Part shown: positions 9,062-17,965 of the stretch, piece by piece
Layout of the letters: the number at the start of each line of letters is the position of its first letter
Numbering within the stretch: position 1 is the first letter of the stretch
DNA from: Acidobacteriota bacterium
GTDB taxonomy: Bacteria; Actinomycetota; Acidimicrobiia; Acidimicrobiales; Microtrichaceae
Assembly (NCBI GenBank): GCA_003577145.1
Contig: QEUP01000004.1
Span: 185,752-249,751, forward strand
DNA: 64,000 nt
Reading direction: 5' to 3'
The notes under the pieces: generated by a model
What the model was told of the DNA's origin: nothing
The model's input: only the letters and a program-made list of their open reading frames with translations
Databases searched by the model: none
Position numbers and translations under genes: made by a program

Positions 9062-10135
9062 ATGGCACTCGTGGTCGACGCCGATGCCCACGTGAACGAA
9101 GACGTCACGGCCTGGAAGACCCTCGACGAGTTGCACCCCGGCTGGTTCTCGGTGGGCGAGTCAGGCGGACGGACGGTGGCGAGCATCGAGGACAAGCTCT
9201 ACCCCCTCCAGGACGGACCTGGATGCGGTGTGCCAGTCGATGCCTCCACGAACCCGGCGTGCCGCCAAGGCGCGGCCGACGTGAAGCACCGGCTGCGCGA
9301 CATGGACTCCGAGGGCATCGACATCCAGGTCCTCTACGGTGGGCTGGCCATCGGCGTGACCAGCTTCGCGGATGTGGGCTTGGCCCACGACTTCGCCCGG
9401 GCCTACAACGACTGGCTCATCGACGAGATGTGCGCGACATCACCGGATCGACTCAAAGCAGTCGGCATCGTTCCCCTGCAGGACATCGATCGCGCGGTGG
9501 ACGAACTGCAACGAGTCGCCGCCAAGGGGGTTGTGGGTGTCACCATCCCCCCGCTCCTACCCGACAAGACCCTCGATGACCCGAGCCTGACGGGCTTCTT
9601 CACAGCGGCTGCCGACTCGAACCTGGCGGTGGCGATCCACAGCGCGCCCGGAATGAACCTGCCGCTCCCCGCAGCGGAGCGCTTCTCCAACTACGCGCAG
9701 GTGCACACCTTGTCCTTTCCCGTCGACCAGATGGTCGCCCTCACGGCCCTGGCGATGGGCGGTGTGTTCGAATGGGTACCCCACCTCCGGGTCGCCTTCC
9801 TGGAGTCTGGCGTCGGCTGGGTGCCGTACCTCGTCCACCGCATGGGGGAGCACTGCGAGAAGCTCCCGCACCTGCTCGAGGCGGTCACCGTCGAACCCCG
9901 CGAGTACATCGACCGCGGGCAGTGCTTCTTCTCGTTCGAGGCCGAGGAGCCGCTCCTCGACCTCTACGTCGAGCACCTCGGCAGCGACAGCTTGGTGTAC
10001 GCGTCGGACTACCCCCACTGGGACTGCGACTTCCCCGGCACCGTGCAAGAGGTGAGGCGCCGCGCCAAGGGGCTAGGAGACGACGTCACGGCAAAGATCC
10101 TGGGTGAGAACGCCCGCAGGCTCTACGGGGTCTGA
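9062..10135 (+). CDS. Amidohydrolase-2 family metal-dependent hydrolase/decarboxylase
   Basis: The 357 aa product has a TIM-barrel amidohydrolase fold. The first metal motif is D-A-D-A-H (residues 6-10) and the C-terminal signature is YASDYPHWD, as in the ACMSD/LigW-like branch that hydrolyses or decarboxylates ring products and is common beside steroid and aromatic degradation genes. Two in-frame ATGs exist, at 9059 and 9062. The second is chosen because GGAGG lies 7 nt upstream of it against 4 nt for the first. The stop abuts the stop of the convergent subtilase with no spacer. The substrate is unknown. Confidence 0.8.
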   Translation: MALVVDADAHVNEDVTAWKTLDELHPGWFSVGESGGRTVASIEDKLYPLQDGPGCGVPVDASTNPACRQGAADVKHRLRDMDSEGIDIQVLYGGLAIGVTSFADVGLAHDFARAYNDWLIDEMCATSPDRLKAVGIVPLQDIDRAVDELQRVAAKGVVGVTIPPLLPDKTLDDPSLTGFFTAAADSNLAVAIHSAPGMNLPLPAAERFSNYAQVHTLSFPVDQMVALTALAMGGVFEWVPHLRVAFLESGVGWVPYLVHRMGEHCEKLPHLLEAVTVEPREYIDRGQCFFSFEAEEPLLDLYVEHLGSDSLVYASDYPHWDCDFPGTVQEVRRRAKGLGDDVTAKILGENARRLYGV

Positions 10136-11818
10136 TCAGGTGTTGCTGGTGCTGACACCGACCCCGCTGCTGGTCGTCACCGTGAACTTCGATACCGCCC
10201 GGTTGTCGGTCGTACGCAGGTTCACGGTCAGGTGATCGGGCGCCCCTTGGCCGTCGACGAGACTCAGGTACAGCACGCGCTGGCTCACGCCCCGGGTCGC
10301 GAGGTTGAACTCATACGCGCGCACCCTCGCATAAGCCGAGTTCCAGTTGGTGCCGCGGAGGTCGCTGGACCTGAACACCGAGGCGACGAGGCGGGCCCTG
10401 TCGAGGTAGGCGAACACGAACACGCCCGGCGCGGCCTGGTAGCCGTTGGAGGTGAAGTTCGGGGTCTTCTGTCGGGCCGAGATGTCGAGCACAGGCCAGG
10501 TGGACGGATCGTGGGGCGCCCCGTCGAGGCTGTCGGCGAACCCGTCACCATCCATGTCGGAGTCCGACGGGAAGGACTTGTTCAGCGCCGCGGGGGCGCT
10601 CAGCAGGCCGAACCCGTGCTGTTGGTCCCAGCCGGCGGACCCGATGTCAGTGGCCCCGGTGAGGAGGCGCCCCCTCACCTCCTCGGCTGACATCGACGGA
10701 TAGGTACTGCGCAGCAAGGCCGCGACCCCGCTGACGTGAGGCCCCGAGAAGCTGGTTCCGTCGGCGTAGGCCCAGTCGTCGGCACCCGCCTTGGGCCAGT
10801 ACGGAACGACGATCTCGGTACCGGGAGCGGTCAGGTCGGTGTCGGGCCCGTAGTTGGAGAACGAGGCCCTGCTCGTGGTGCCCGTCGTCACCGCAGCCAC
10901 TCCCAGCACGTCCTCGAAGCCCGACGGGTAGTGGCTGCTGGTGTTGAGCCCCTCGTTGCCGGTGCTGGCGACGATCACGAGGTCTTCGGACATCGCGTAA
11001 CGGACCGCGTCACGGATGGCAGTGCTGTAGCCATAGCCCCCGAAGCTCATGTTGATGACCTTGGCCCCGTCGTTGGCCGCCCGTATGAGGGCACTGGCGA
11101 CCTGCGACATCGGGCAGCCGTAGTCGTCGCAGACCTGGTACCCGTAGATGGGGCTGTTCGGTGAGATGCCGGCGATCCCGACAGCGTTGTTGGTGTCGGC
11201 GGCTATGACCGCCGCAACGGCTGTCCCGTGTCCGATGTCGTCCTGGCGGCAGTTGCCGCCGACGTAGCTGCGGCAGATGGGCACCCTGCCGGCTGCCTGC
11301 AAGTCGTCGGCATCGGAGTCGATGCCGCTGTCGAGCACGGCCACCGGAGCCCCGGTCGGCGGCGAGCCGATCGTGCAGCACTGGTTGAACGCGGTCTCCC
11401 AGCCGATCTGGTCGAGGTTGGGCTGAAGGTACTGGTAGGGGTCGTTCGTCTCGAGCTGGAGCAGCCCGTCCGGCTCGACGGCCTCGACGTCGGCATCGGC
11501 GCTGAGCGCTGCCTGCTGCGAGGCGCCGGCTTGGACGACGTAGGCGTCGATCTCCGGAAGGTGCTCGACGATCTCCACCCCGGCCAGGGCGGCTTGCTGC
11601 TCGGCCGGACTTGCCGCTTCGTCGAAGGACACGATCTGTTCGGCCACGCCGTCACCGGTGTAGGCGACACCCTGTTCGACCTCGCCGGGATCGACAGGTA
11701 TCCCGTAGGGTTCTTGGCCGATCGGCGGTTCCGGGAGGTCCTGGGCCGACGCCGGCGACAGCACCACCGTGCTCAGGGCGTGGACCGCACACACAACCAG
11801 GAGTGCTCTCGCTCTCAC
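10136..11818 (-). CDS. Secreted subtilisin-like serine protease (S8), copy A
   Basis: The 560 aa product has a signal peptide ending near SPASAQ (residue 26), an I9-like propeptide (about 55-120) and an S8 catalytic domain. The triad is Asp163 (VLDSG), His198 (GHGTA) and Ser356 (DGTSFSGP), with oxyanion Asn288. A short Ca-binding-like segment (DSDMDGDGFAD) and a beta-rich C-terminal domain of about 110 aa follow. Extra cysteines (FNQCC, PICRSYVGGNC, VCDDYGC) sit around the Asp and His regions and are shared with copy B, so disulfides are likely. GTG start with GGAGG 9 nt upstream. Copy B lies just upstream on the same strand. Confidence 0.93.
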   Translation of the reverse strand: MRARALLVVCAVHALSTVVLSPASAQDLPEPPIGQEPYGIPVDPGEVEQGVAYTGDGVAEQIVSFDEAASPAEQQAALAGVEIVEHLPEIDAYVVQAGASQQAALSADADVEAVEPDGLLQLETNDPYQYLQPNLDQIGWETAFNQCCTIGSPPTGAPVAVLDSGIDSDADDLQAAGRVPICRSYVGGNCRQDDIGHGTAVAAVIAADTNNAVGIAGISPNSPIYGYQVCDDYGCPMSQVASALIRAANDGAKVINMSFGGYGYSTAIRDAVRYAMSEDLVIVASTGNEGLNTSSHYPSGFEDVLGVAAVTTGTTSRASFSNYGPDTDLTAPGTEIVVPYWPKAGADDWAYADGTSFSGPHVSGVAALLRSTYPSMSAEEVRGRLLTGATDIGSAGWDQQHGFGLLSAPAALNKSFPSDSDMDGDGFADSLDGAPHDPSTWPVLDISARQKTPNFTSNGYQAAPGVFVFAYLDRARLVASVFRSSDLRGTNWNSAYARVRAYEFNLATRGVSQRVLYLSLVDGQGAPDHLTVNLRTTDNRAVSKFTVTTSSGVGVSTSNT

Positions 11819-11966
11819 AACTCAACCTCCGCCTGTCGCCCGGATGCACGGCCGGGACAAGCCCCGGATGGCTGGCTTGCCGAATCCGCCCATGCCCTCC
11901 CACCCGCCTGGTGATGCAGCGAATTATCCGGCCCCGACCTGGTCGGCGTCAACTGGATCTGGCCTT

Positions 11967-11994
11967 GGGGTGGGTAGCTGTACCCGCCCACCCC
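11967..11994 (-). terminator. Hairpin downstream of subtilase copy B
   Basis: The arms GGGGTGGG and CCCACCCC pair perfectly around a 12 nt loop, 25 nt after the stop of copy B. There is no U-tract, so termination is only probable. It also lies within the leader region of copy A. Confidence 0.4.
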
Positions 11995-12018
11995 TACGTT
12001 CCCCACACTGCGTAGTTG

Positions 12019-13671
12019 CTACAGCACCGAAGTGGTGACCGCGACGCCGCCGGCGGTCGTGACGGTGAACTTCGAGACCGGCCGATCGTCAGTGGTACGC
12101 AGGTTGACCACGACGTGATCGGGCGCACCGCGGCCATCGATCAATGCCAGGTGCAGCACACGGGGCGCCCACACACGGCTCGCCCGGTTGTACTCGTAGG
12201 CGGAGCTCCTCGTGTAGGCGGCGTTCCAGTTCGTGCCCGTGGCGCCCTGCAATGTCAGGAAGCTGAGGACGAAGCGGCCGGCGTCGAGATAGGCGAACAC
12301 GAACACACCCGGTGCGACCCGGTAGGCGTTGGTGGCGACCACGCCGGTGCTCTGGACCGCAAAGAGGTCGATCACCGGCCACCTCGAGGGGTCATGTGGT
12401 GCGCCGTCGAGCGTGTCGGGGATCCGGTCGCCGTCGCTGTCGGGGCCCGTGAAGGACTTGTCGAGTGCAGCAAGGGCGTTCACCACACCGAACCCGTGCT
12501 CCTGGTCCCAGCCGGTGGGTCCGATGTCGATCGCGGCAGTCAGGAGCCGTCCCCTCACCTCCTCGGCCGACATCGACGGGTTGGCGCTGCGCAGCAGGGC
12601 CGCAATCCCGCTGACGTGAGGCCCCGAGAAGCTGGTTCCGGAGAGGCTGGCGTAGTCGTCGCTTCCGGCTCGAACGTAGAACGGCAGGACGATCTCGGTG
12701 CCGGGCGCGGTCAGATCGATGGTGGGGCCCCAGCTCGAGAAGGGCGCCCGGCTGTTCGTCCCGGTGACGACCGCGGCTACCGACAGCGTGTCGCGATAGC
12801 CGGCGGGGTAGTTGGCCCAGGGCAGGCCGTCGTTGCCGGCACTGGCGACGACCACGACGCCCCGCGAGAAGGCGAAGCGCACCGCGTTCATCTCTGCGAG
12901 GGTGAAGAAGGGGCCGCCCAGGCTCATGTTGATGACGTCGGCGCCGTCGTTGACGGCGTCCACGATAGCGCCGACGATCGCCGAAACCGGACAGCCGAAC
13001 GGATCGCACACCTGGTACCCGTAGATGGGGCTGTTGGGCGAGATGCCGGCGACCCCGACACCGTCATCGGTGTCAGCTGCGATCACCGAGGCCACCGCGG
13101 TGCCGTGGCCCTCGTCGTCCTGGCGACAGTCGCCACCGATGTAGCTGCGACAGATCGGCACGCGACCCGGCTGGTCGAGATCGTCGGCATCGGAGTCGAC
13201 GCCGGTGTCGATCACAGCCACCGGCGCACCGTTCGGGGGGGCGCTCAGTGTGCAGCACTGGTTGAACGCCGCCTCCCAACCGACCTGGGCCAGGTTCGCC
13301 TGGGAGCTGAACAGGGGGTCGTTGGGGAACGGCTGGCGCAGCAGGTTCCGGTCGACCGCCGCCACATTGGTGTCGGCGAGGAGCTGATCGCTCTGCGGCG
13401 CGTCGGCGCGAACGACGTAGGCATCGATCTCAGGAACGGCCTCGATGACGGTGACGCCCGCTGCGGACAGCACCGCGCGCTGCTCGAGATCGGTTGAGTC
13501 AGGATCGAACGAGACCACCTGCTCGGTCGTGGCGCCGTCGACCTGTGCCGGCACCGGCGGAGCAGCCTGACCGGAGCCGGAGGGCGAGGCCGTACCCTGG
13601 GATCCGGCCGGGGTGACCGTAGCCGTCAGGAGCGCCAGGGCAGTGACCGCCGGCGCCAGGCTGCGCTTCAT
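12019..13671 (-). CDS. Secreted subtilisin-like serine protease (S8), copy B
   Basis: The 550 aa product is a tandem paralogue of copy A along its whole length. It has a signal peptide (to about residue 25), propeptide, and triad Asp155 (VIDTG), His189 (GHGTA) and Ser347 (SGTSFSGP), with oxyanion Asn280. The extra cysteine positions are the same (FNQCC, PICRSYIGGDC, VCDPFGC), followed by a Ca-binding-like segment (DSDGDRIPD) and the same C-terminal domain. The start is ATG with only a weak ribosome site. The 200 nt gap to copy A holds a hairpin, so each copy probably has its own promoter. Divergence is greatest in the propeptide and surface loops. Confidence 0.92.
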   Translation of the reverse strand: MKRSLAPAVTALALLTATVTPAGSQGTASPSGSGQAAPPVPAQVDGATTEQVVSFDPDSTDLEQRAVLSAAGVTVIEAVPEIDAYVVRADAPQSDQLLADTNVAAVDRNLLRQPFPNDPLFSSQANLAQVGWEAAFNQCCTLSAPPNGAPVAVIDTGVDSDADDLDQPGRVPICRSYIGGDCRQDDEGHGTAVASVIAADTDDGVGVAGISPNSPIYGYQVCDPFGCPVSAIVGAIVDAVNDGADVINMSLGGPFFTLAEMNAVRFAFSRGVVVVASAGNDGLPWANYPAGYRDTLSVAAVVTGTNSRAPFSSWGPTIDLTAPGTEIVLPFYVRAGSDDYASLSGTSFSGPHVSGIAALLRSANPSMSAEEVRGRLLTAAIDIGPTGWDQEHGFGVVNALAALDKSFTGPDSDGDRIPDTLDGAPHDPSRWPVIDLFAVQSTGVVATNAYRVAPGVFVFAYLDAGRFVLSFLTLQGATGTNWNAAYTRSSAYEYNRASRVWAPRVLHLALIDGRGAPDHVVVNLRTTDDRPVSKFTVTTAGGVAVTTSVL

Positions 13672-13833
13672 CCCGTTGCGTTCTTCACTACGGGTACCTC
13701 ATGGGACATACCGACCGGCTCTCCGCCCACCACCCGATCCCAGCGACAGTATGGCGCACCGGGCCGGCCTCACCCATTCGCCACGACGGATCGAGGGCAT
13801 CCGCCACTCCAGCGCCGTTCGCGGGTCAACGAC

Positions 13834-15003
13834 TCACCAGAAGCTCGTCTCCTGCGTGAGCCCGAGGTCGGGCCAGGCCCCGGTTATCGTCGACTGGTAG
13901 TTGGCCCACCCGTCGCCAGCGCCTCGCGGATCGTGCACCCGGACTATGCAGTCGCGGATCTGGTGCACCCGACGCGCCGTCTCGGGCAGGGAGCAGTCGG
14001 GGAGGTACTCGCCTTCTACGTGCTCCTCGCCTCGCCACATGCCGTGGAACTTCCCGTCGAAGCCGAAGTAGAGACCTGTGCCGAGATGGAACCCGGTGTC
14101 GCTGAGAGCCTCGATCGTGACCGGCCGATGGGAGCCGTCCGCCATCACGAAGCTCAGGGTTCCTCCGAGCAGCCTGCGGTTGAGCGGATCGAACCTGAGG
14201 TCGGCATCGAGGTCCACGAAGCGCTCCCGCGACCCGTCGGGATGCTCGACGCCACCCTGGAACTTGCGCTGCTCGAACCCCGCAGCCCTGATCTCCTGGA
14301 AGAAGTGGTGGAGCGCGTAGACCGACCCGTCGGTCCGCTGCATGTAGGCAGGCGACCAGCCGAACCGGAAGGCCACACCCTCGAGGGTCTCCACCTCGAA
14401 AGCGGGCTCGGTGTCGCTGAGCGGCGCTCCCACCTGGTAGCGGACGCCCCAGGAGTGATCACGGGTCGAGAACCAGCCGTCGGGGTCGATCAGGTGGCGC
14501 TCTCCCTCCAGCTCGACCCAGCCGCTGGCGGTTCCACTCTGGTGGTAGCGGACCAGGTCGGCGCTCACCCGGGAGCCGTCGAGGCTCCGCTGCTGGTCTC
14601 TTTCCTCCAGGAATGGTGGTACCACTCCCTCGAACAGCCAGTCGAAGGCGATCGGCTGCGACTCGTTGGGATCGAGGCGGAAGCGGACCTTGCGCAGGGG
14701 CTCGACGATCTCGTAGTGGACCGGACCCGCCGCCAGCAGCTCCGGTGTGGGGCTGAGCCGGCGGCCGGCCCTCACGGTCCATTGCTCGACGCCTCGGGAC
14801 GCACCCGCGAAGGCGTCGAGCACGTTGCGGTTGGGGTACTTCCCGATCCCGAAGGCAAGCGCCAGCGATCCGTCCCGGCGGGCCGCGGTGGCGAAGACCT
14901 TCTCGGTCCAGGAGCGGTCCGACTGGGAGACGGTGGCGAACGTATCGGGTATCTGGTGTACGAACTGCTCGTCGGCGGCGATGAGCGGCCCGAGCTCGAT
15001 CAC
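13834..15003 (-). CDS. Uncharacterised beta-rich protein with RDHSWG motif
   Basis: The 389 aa product has no signal peptide and no membrane segment. A central STRDHSWGVR motif near residue 180 recalls the DHSWG motif of AttH/CrtC-type lipocalin-like proteins (DUF7064/7065 relatives), which accompany lipid and steroid catabolic genes in actinobacteria. GTG start with GGAGGAG upstream. Neighbours are subtilase copy B and the FGGY kinase. No catalytic role can be assigned. The family relation rests on one motif and the beta-rich character, so it is tentative. Confidence 0.6.
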   Translation of the reverse strand: MIELGPLIAADEQFVHQIPDTFATVSQSDRSWTEKVFATAARRDGSLALAFGIGKYPNRNVLDAFAGASRGVEQWTVRAGRRLSPTPELLAAGPVHYEIVEPLRKVRFRLDPNESQPIAFDWLFEGVVPPFLEERDQQRSLDGSRVSADLVRYHQSGTASGWVELEGERHLIDPDGWFSTRDHSWGVRYQVGAPLSDTEPAFEVETLEGVAFRFGWSPAYMQRTDGSVYALHHFFQEIRAAGFEQRKFQGGVEHPDGSRERFVDLDADLRFDPLNRRLLGGTLSFVMADGSHRPVTIEALSDTGFHLGTGLYFGFDGKFHGMWRGEEHVEGEYLPDCSLPETARRVHQIRDCIVRVHDPRGAGDGWANYQSTITGAWPDLGLTQETSFW

Positions 15004-15120
15004 TTACGGCCTCCTCCAACTCAGCGTGCCCGGCGGTACGCCCATCGCTCGGTCAGGAACCCCGATGCTACCGTCGCGGGGAGGACTGATCCCCGCGATG
15101 GCCCGTGTTCTGAGCGTCGC

Positions 15121-15165
15121 GATCCGGCGTCGGGTGATCCGGCGTAGCGTGATCCGGCGTCGGCC
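15121..15165. repeat. Three tandem 15-bp repeats
   Basis: Three copies of GATCCGGCGTMG plus three variable bases run head to tail in the gap before the RDHSWG gene, just after the FGGY kinase stop. No hairpin or promoter role is apparent. Confidence 0.6.
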
Positions 15166-15172
15166 TGGAGCC

Positions 15173-16498
15173 TCAGGCCTCGGCGACCAGGCGCGCCGTC
15201 TCCTGCCGGAACCGCGCGTATCGCTGCCGTGCCGGACCGGTCCAAGCCTCTCGCGGCTCGTAGCGCTCGCCGGTCCTGGCCCACCGGAGTCCGGTGACTC
15301 CCTCGTCCTCCAGCCCGATCACCGAGCGCGCCAACCAGGCAGCGCCGAGTGCACCACCTTCGGGTACGGCTACGGCGTCGACCGGCGTCTCGGTCGCGTC
15401 GGCGACAGCCTGCAACCATTCGGGAACCCGAACTCCGCCGCCACTCGCCACGATCCGTCTCGCGGTGAGGCCGGCGATGTCCAGATGGTGGCGGATGACG
15501 AAGCCCGCCGCTTCGTAAGCCGCTCGCTCCAGGTTCTTCGCGCCCGTCGTGAGATCCATGTCGTGGATGGACGATCGGACGGCGGGGTCGTGCAACGGTG
15601 TCCGCTCGCCGCGTACGTAGGGCAACCAGACCGGGACATGGTCTGGGTGGAGCTGGCCGCTCGGTGATGCCATGAAGCCCGTCGCCCAGTTCAGGAACAG
15701 CCCGCCGGCATTGCTCGCCCCCCCGATCAGGCACTTGCCGGGCGCTGTGTGAGGGACGGTCCACAGCCCGGGGGCTTCCTGCCATTCCGGGACGACCGCC
15801 CAGATCACCAGCGTCGCACCGAAGATCACGAGCACGTCGCCGTCGTTCTCGGCACCGGCCACCTGCTGCTCGCCGAACGCATCGATCGTCCCCGGGGCCA
15901 GCGTCGCACCGTCGACGGTGCCGGCCGGCTTCGCCCCCATGACGAGCTTGGGGAGTTGCTCCACAGAGGCACCGGCCCCGGCGGCGACATCGGCGTCCCA
16001 TCCCTCGAAGGTGAACACCGGGGTGCATGACATCGCAGTCACGAAGTCGATCACCCCTTCACCGGCGAGCGCGTGGTTCGCCACGGCTTGAGCCGGCCAG
16101 TAACCCGCGGCATCCGGTGCCTGTTCGGCTGTCCACTCCAGCATCTTCAGGAACTCACCGGATTCGGCGGGGTTCAGGCCCGGCGTGCCGCGACCCCGAG
16201 CGTCCCCGTAGAGCAGGCCGGGGGTGACAGGGATGCCGTCGTCGTCGACCGCGCACAACGAGGGCACCATCGCCGCGACGTTCACCGCTGCGACATCGAG
16301 GCCCGAGGAGATCTCCTCGAAGGCCCGAACGACGTCGTGGCGCCAGGCCGTGGCGGCATCGTGCTCGAGCTGATCGGGCTGGGGCGAGCGCAGCTCGTGG
16401 GGAATCCGGGTCCGTCTCACCACGTTGCCGTCGTCGTCGGCCGCAACTGCTTTGACCGATGTGCTGCCGATGTCGATCCCGACGGTGACCTTCGTCAT
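15173..16498 (-). CDS. FGGY-family carbohydrate kinase
   Basis: The 441 aa product is an ATP-dependent sugar or polyol kinase of the xylulokinase/gluconokinase group. The N-terminal phosphate-1 motif is GIDIGSTSVKAV (about 6-17). The signature YVRGERTPLHDP lies near residue 285, and the adenosine-binding GGGVRVPEWLQ near 350. The ATG at 16498 follows GGGAGGAG and is preferred over an upstream in-frame start that would add about 119 unrelated residues. It is divergent from an SDR gene, with a palindrome between them. The sugar is not predictable, and no sugar transporter lies nearby. Confidence 0.85.
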   Translation of the reverse strand: MTKVTVGIDIGSTSVKAVAADDDGNVVRRTRIPHELRSPQPDQLEHDAATAWRHDVVRAFEEISSGLDVAAVNVAAMVPSLCAVDDDGIPVTPGLLYGDARGRGTPGLNPAESGEFLKMLEWTAEQAPDAAGYWPAQAVANHALAGEGVIDFVTAMSCTPVFTFEGWDADVAAGAGASVEQLPKLVMGAKPAGTVDGATLAPGTIDAFGEQQVAGAENDGDVLVIFGATLVIWAVVPEWQEAPGLWTVPHTAPGKCLIGGASNAGGLFLNWATGFMASPSGQLHPDHVPVWLPYVRGERTPLHDPAVRSSIHDMDLTTGAKNLERAAYEAAGFVIRHHLDIAGLTARRIVASGGGVRVPEWLQAVADATETPVDAVAVPEGGALGAAWLARSVIGLEDEGVTGLRWARTGERYEPREAWTGPARQRYARFRQETARLVAEA

Positions 16499-16534
16499 CG
16501 CCGCTCCTCCCTCTCCGTCAGAGTCGGCTGATGC

Positions 16535-16548
16535 TGACGCTGCTGTCA
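16535..16548. promoter_or_regulatory. Candidate operator TGAC-N6-GTCA, site 2
   Basis: TGACGCTGCTGTCA lies between the divergent FGGY kinase and SDR genes. The dyad extends to six-base arms (GCTGAC and GTCAGC), the longest of the set. Confidence 0.5.
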
Positions 16549-16634
16549 GCAAATGCGCTGACCGCTCTATGCTTCCCGCTGATCGTCGAGAACACCAACA
16601 AGACGGTCTCGGAAGCGACACGGGAGGCGCCCAG

Positions 16635-17531
16635 GTGGGATTGCTCGAAGGCAAGGTGGCCATTGTGACCGGTGCCGGTCGGGGGATCGGCCGGTGCGAG
16701 GCCCTGAAGCTGGCGGGAGAGGGTGCCACGGTCGTCGTCAACGACTTCGACGGTCCCGACGACACCGGTTCGACACCCGCCGAGCAGGTGGTGGGCCAGA
16801 TCGAAGCGACTGGCGGCAAAGCGGTGGCCAACCGAGACGACGTCGCCGACTTCAAAGGTGCCGAGTCCCTGGTCGACCAGGCGATTCAGCGGTACGGACA
16901 GCTCGACATCCTGGTGAACAACGCAGGCTTCATCCGCGACGCGATGTCGTTCTCCATGTCCGAAGCCGACTTCGACGCCGTGGTCAACGTCCACCTGAAG
17001 GGGCATTTCGCGCCCAGTCACTACGCCGGTGCGCACTGGAGGGAGCGCTCGAAGGCAGGTGAGCAGGTGAGCGGCCGCATCATCAACACCGTGAGCGAAG
17101 CGGGACTCTACGGGCTCGCCGGCCAGATGAACTACGTGGCGGCCAAGGCCGGCATAGCCGCGATGACGATCTCCCTCGGCCGAGAGCTCGGAAAGTACGG
17201 GGTGACCGCCAACGCCATCGCCCCGCGGGCGCGCACCCGCATGACCGAGACCGTTCTCACCGGGCTCGAGCCCCAGGAAGGCCAGTTCGACGAATGGGAC
17301 CCGGGCAACATCGCGCCGGTCGTCGCGTGGTTGGCGAGCGACGCCGCCGCCGAGGTCAACGGCCAGGTGTTCGTGGTCTTCGCCAACCGTGTTCACCTGA
17401 TGAACGGCTGGGGTCTGGAGAGCACGATCGAGACCGAGGGGCAGTGGACAGTCGAGGATCTGGTGAGCCGCAGCGAGGACCTGTTCGCTGATCGTGACCG
17501 CGGCCTGCCGCAACCAGGCTTCGGGCGGTGA
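16635..17531 (+). CDS. Short-chain dehydrogenase (hydroxysteroid/3-hydroxyacyl-CoA type)
   Basis: The 298 aa product is a classical SDR. The Rossmann motif TGAGRGIG lies at 11-18, NNAG near 95, and the catalytic Ser of NTVSEAG with Tyr/Lys of NYVAAKAG further on. The C terminus is about 40 residues longer than in ordinary SDRs and resembles the 17-beta-HSD4-like SDRs found with steroid and fatty-acid genes. GTG at 16635 is chosen because GGAGG lies 7 nt upstream and the SDR fold begins at once (GLLEGKVAIVTG). NAD(H) is the probable cofactor, since Asp follows beta-2 in the NDFDG segment. Confidence 0.88.
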   Translation: MGLLEGKVAIVTGAGRGIGRCEALKLAGEGATVVVNDFDGPDDTGSTPAEQVVGQIEATGGKAVANRDDVADFKGAESLVDQAIQRYGQLDILVNNAGFIRDAMSFSMSEADFDAVVNVHLKGHFAPSHYAGAHWRERSKAGEQVSGRIINTVSEAGLYGLAGQMNYVAAKAGIAAMTISLGRELGKYGVTANAIAPRARTRMTETVLTGLEPQEGQFDEWDPGNIAPVVAWLASDAAAEVNGQVFVVFANRVHLMNGWGLESTIETEGQWTVEDLVSRSEDLFADRDRGLPQPGFGR

Positions 17532-17550
17532 TCGCTGAGCGTGCGTGTGG

Positions 17551-17949
17551 TTACGGTGCCGGTAGCGGTTCGTCGCCCATGAAGACGATCTGGCGGTCGA
17601 CGAAGACCCAGCGCTCACCAGCACGTCGGAGTCGATCGTGATAGCGGCCGGCCGAGGAGACGGCGAATCCATCAGCCTGCCGGGACACGAAGATGTAGTC
17701 GGTCACCGCGGTGGCCTCGTCGCCGTCGATCCGGATCACGGGATTGAGCCCGACGTGCTTGCCTCGCAGCTCCGGTGGCTGGACCTCCTGCATCCAGTCC
17801 CTGATGGCGTCGCGACCCTCGTGGACCTCACCCATCACCCGGAAGGTGGCGTCCTCGGCGAACAACTCGGCGAAGTCGTCGAAGCGGCCGTCATCGACCG
17901 CGTGGCAGTAGAGGGTCAGCGTCTCGCGGATGGCGTCGTGATCGGTCAT
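17551..17949 (-). CDS. SnoaL/NTF2-like protein
   Basis: The 132 aa product has the cone-shaped SnoaL_4/NTF2 layout. An N-terminal helix pair (ALYCHAVDD-type region, here TLYCHAVDDGRFDDFAELF) and a FRVMGEVHEGRDAI strand are followed by a curved sheet. Members include ketosteroid isomerase-like and ring-hydroxylation beta-subunit-like proteins, often accessory in steroid pathways. The ATG at 17949 follows GGGAG, and an upstream extension would be antisense-like. Its stop lies 19 nt from the stop of the convergent SDR, and it follows the methyltransferase gene on the same strand by 16 nt. Confidence 0.8.
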   Translation of the reverse strand: MTDHDAIRETLTLYCHAVDDGRFDDFAELFAEDATFRVMGEVHEGRDAIRDWMQEVQPPELRGKHVGLNPVIRIDGDEATAVTDYIFVSRQADGFAVSSAGRYHDRLRRAGERWVFVDRQIVFMGDEPLPAP

Positions 17950-17965
17950 GGCTCCCTCATGCCAG

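Noticed and set aside
12016..13497. A 493-codon plus-strand open frame over subtilase copy B
   Set aside because: It is a shadow frame. The minus strand has signal peptide, triad and paralogue.
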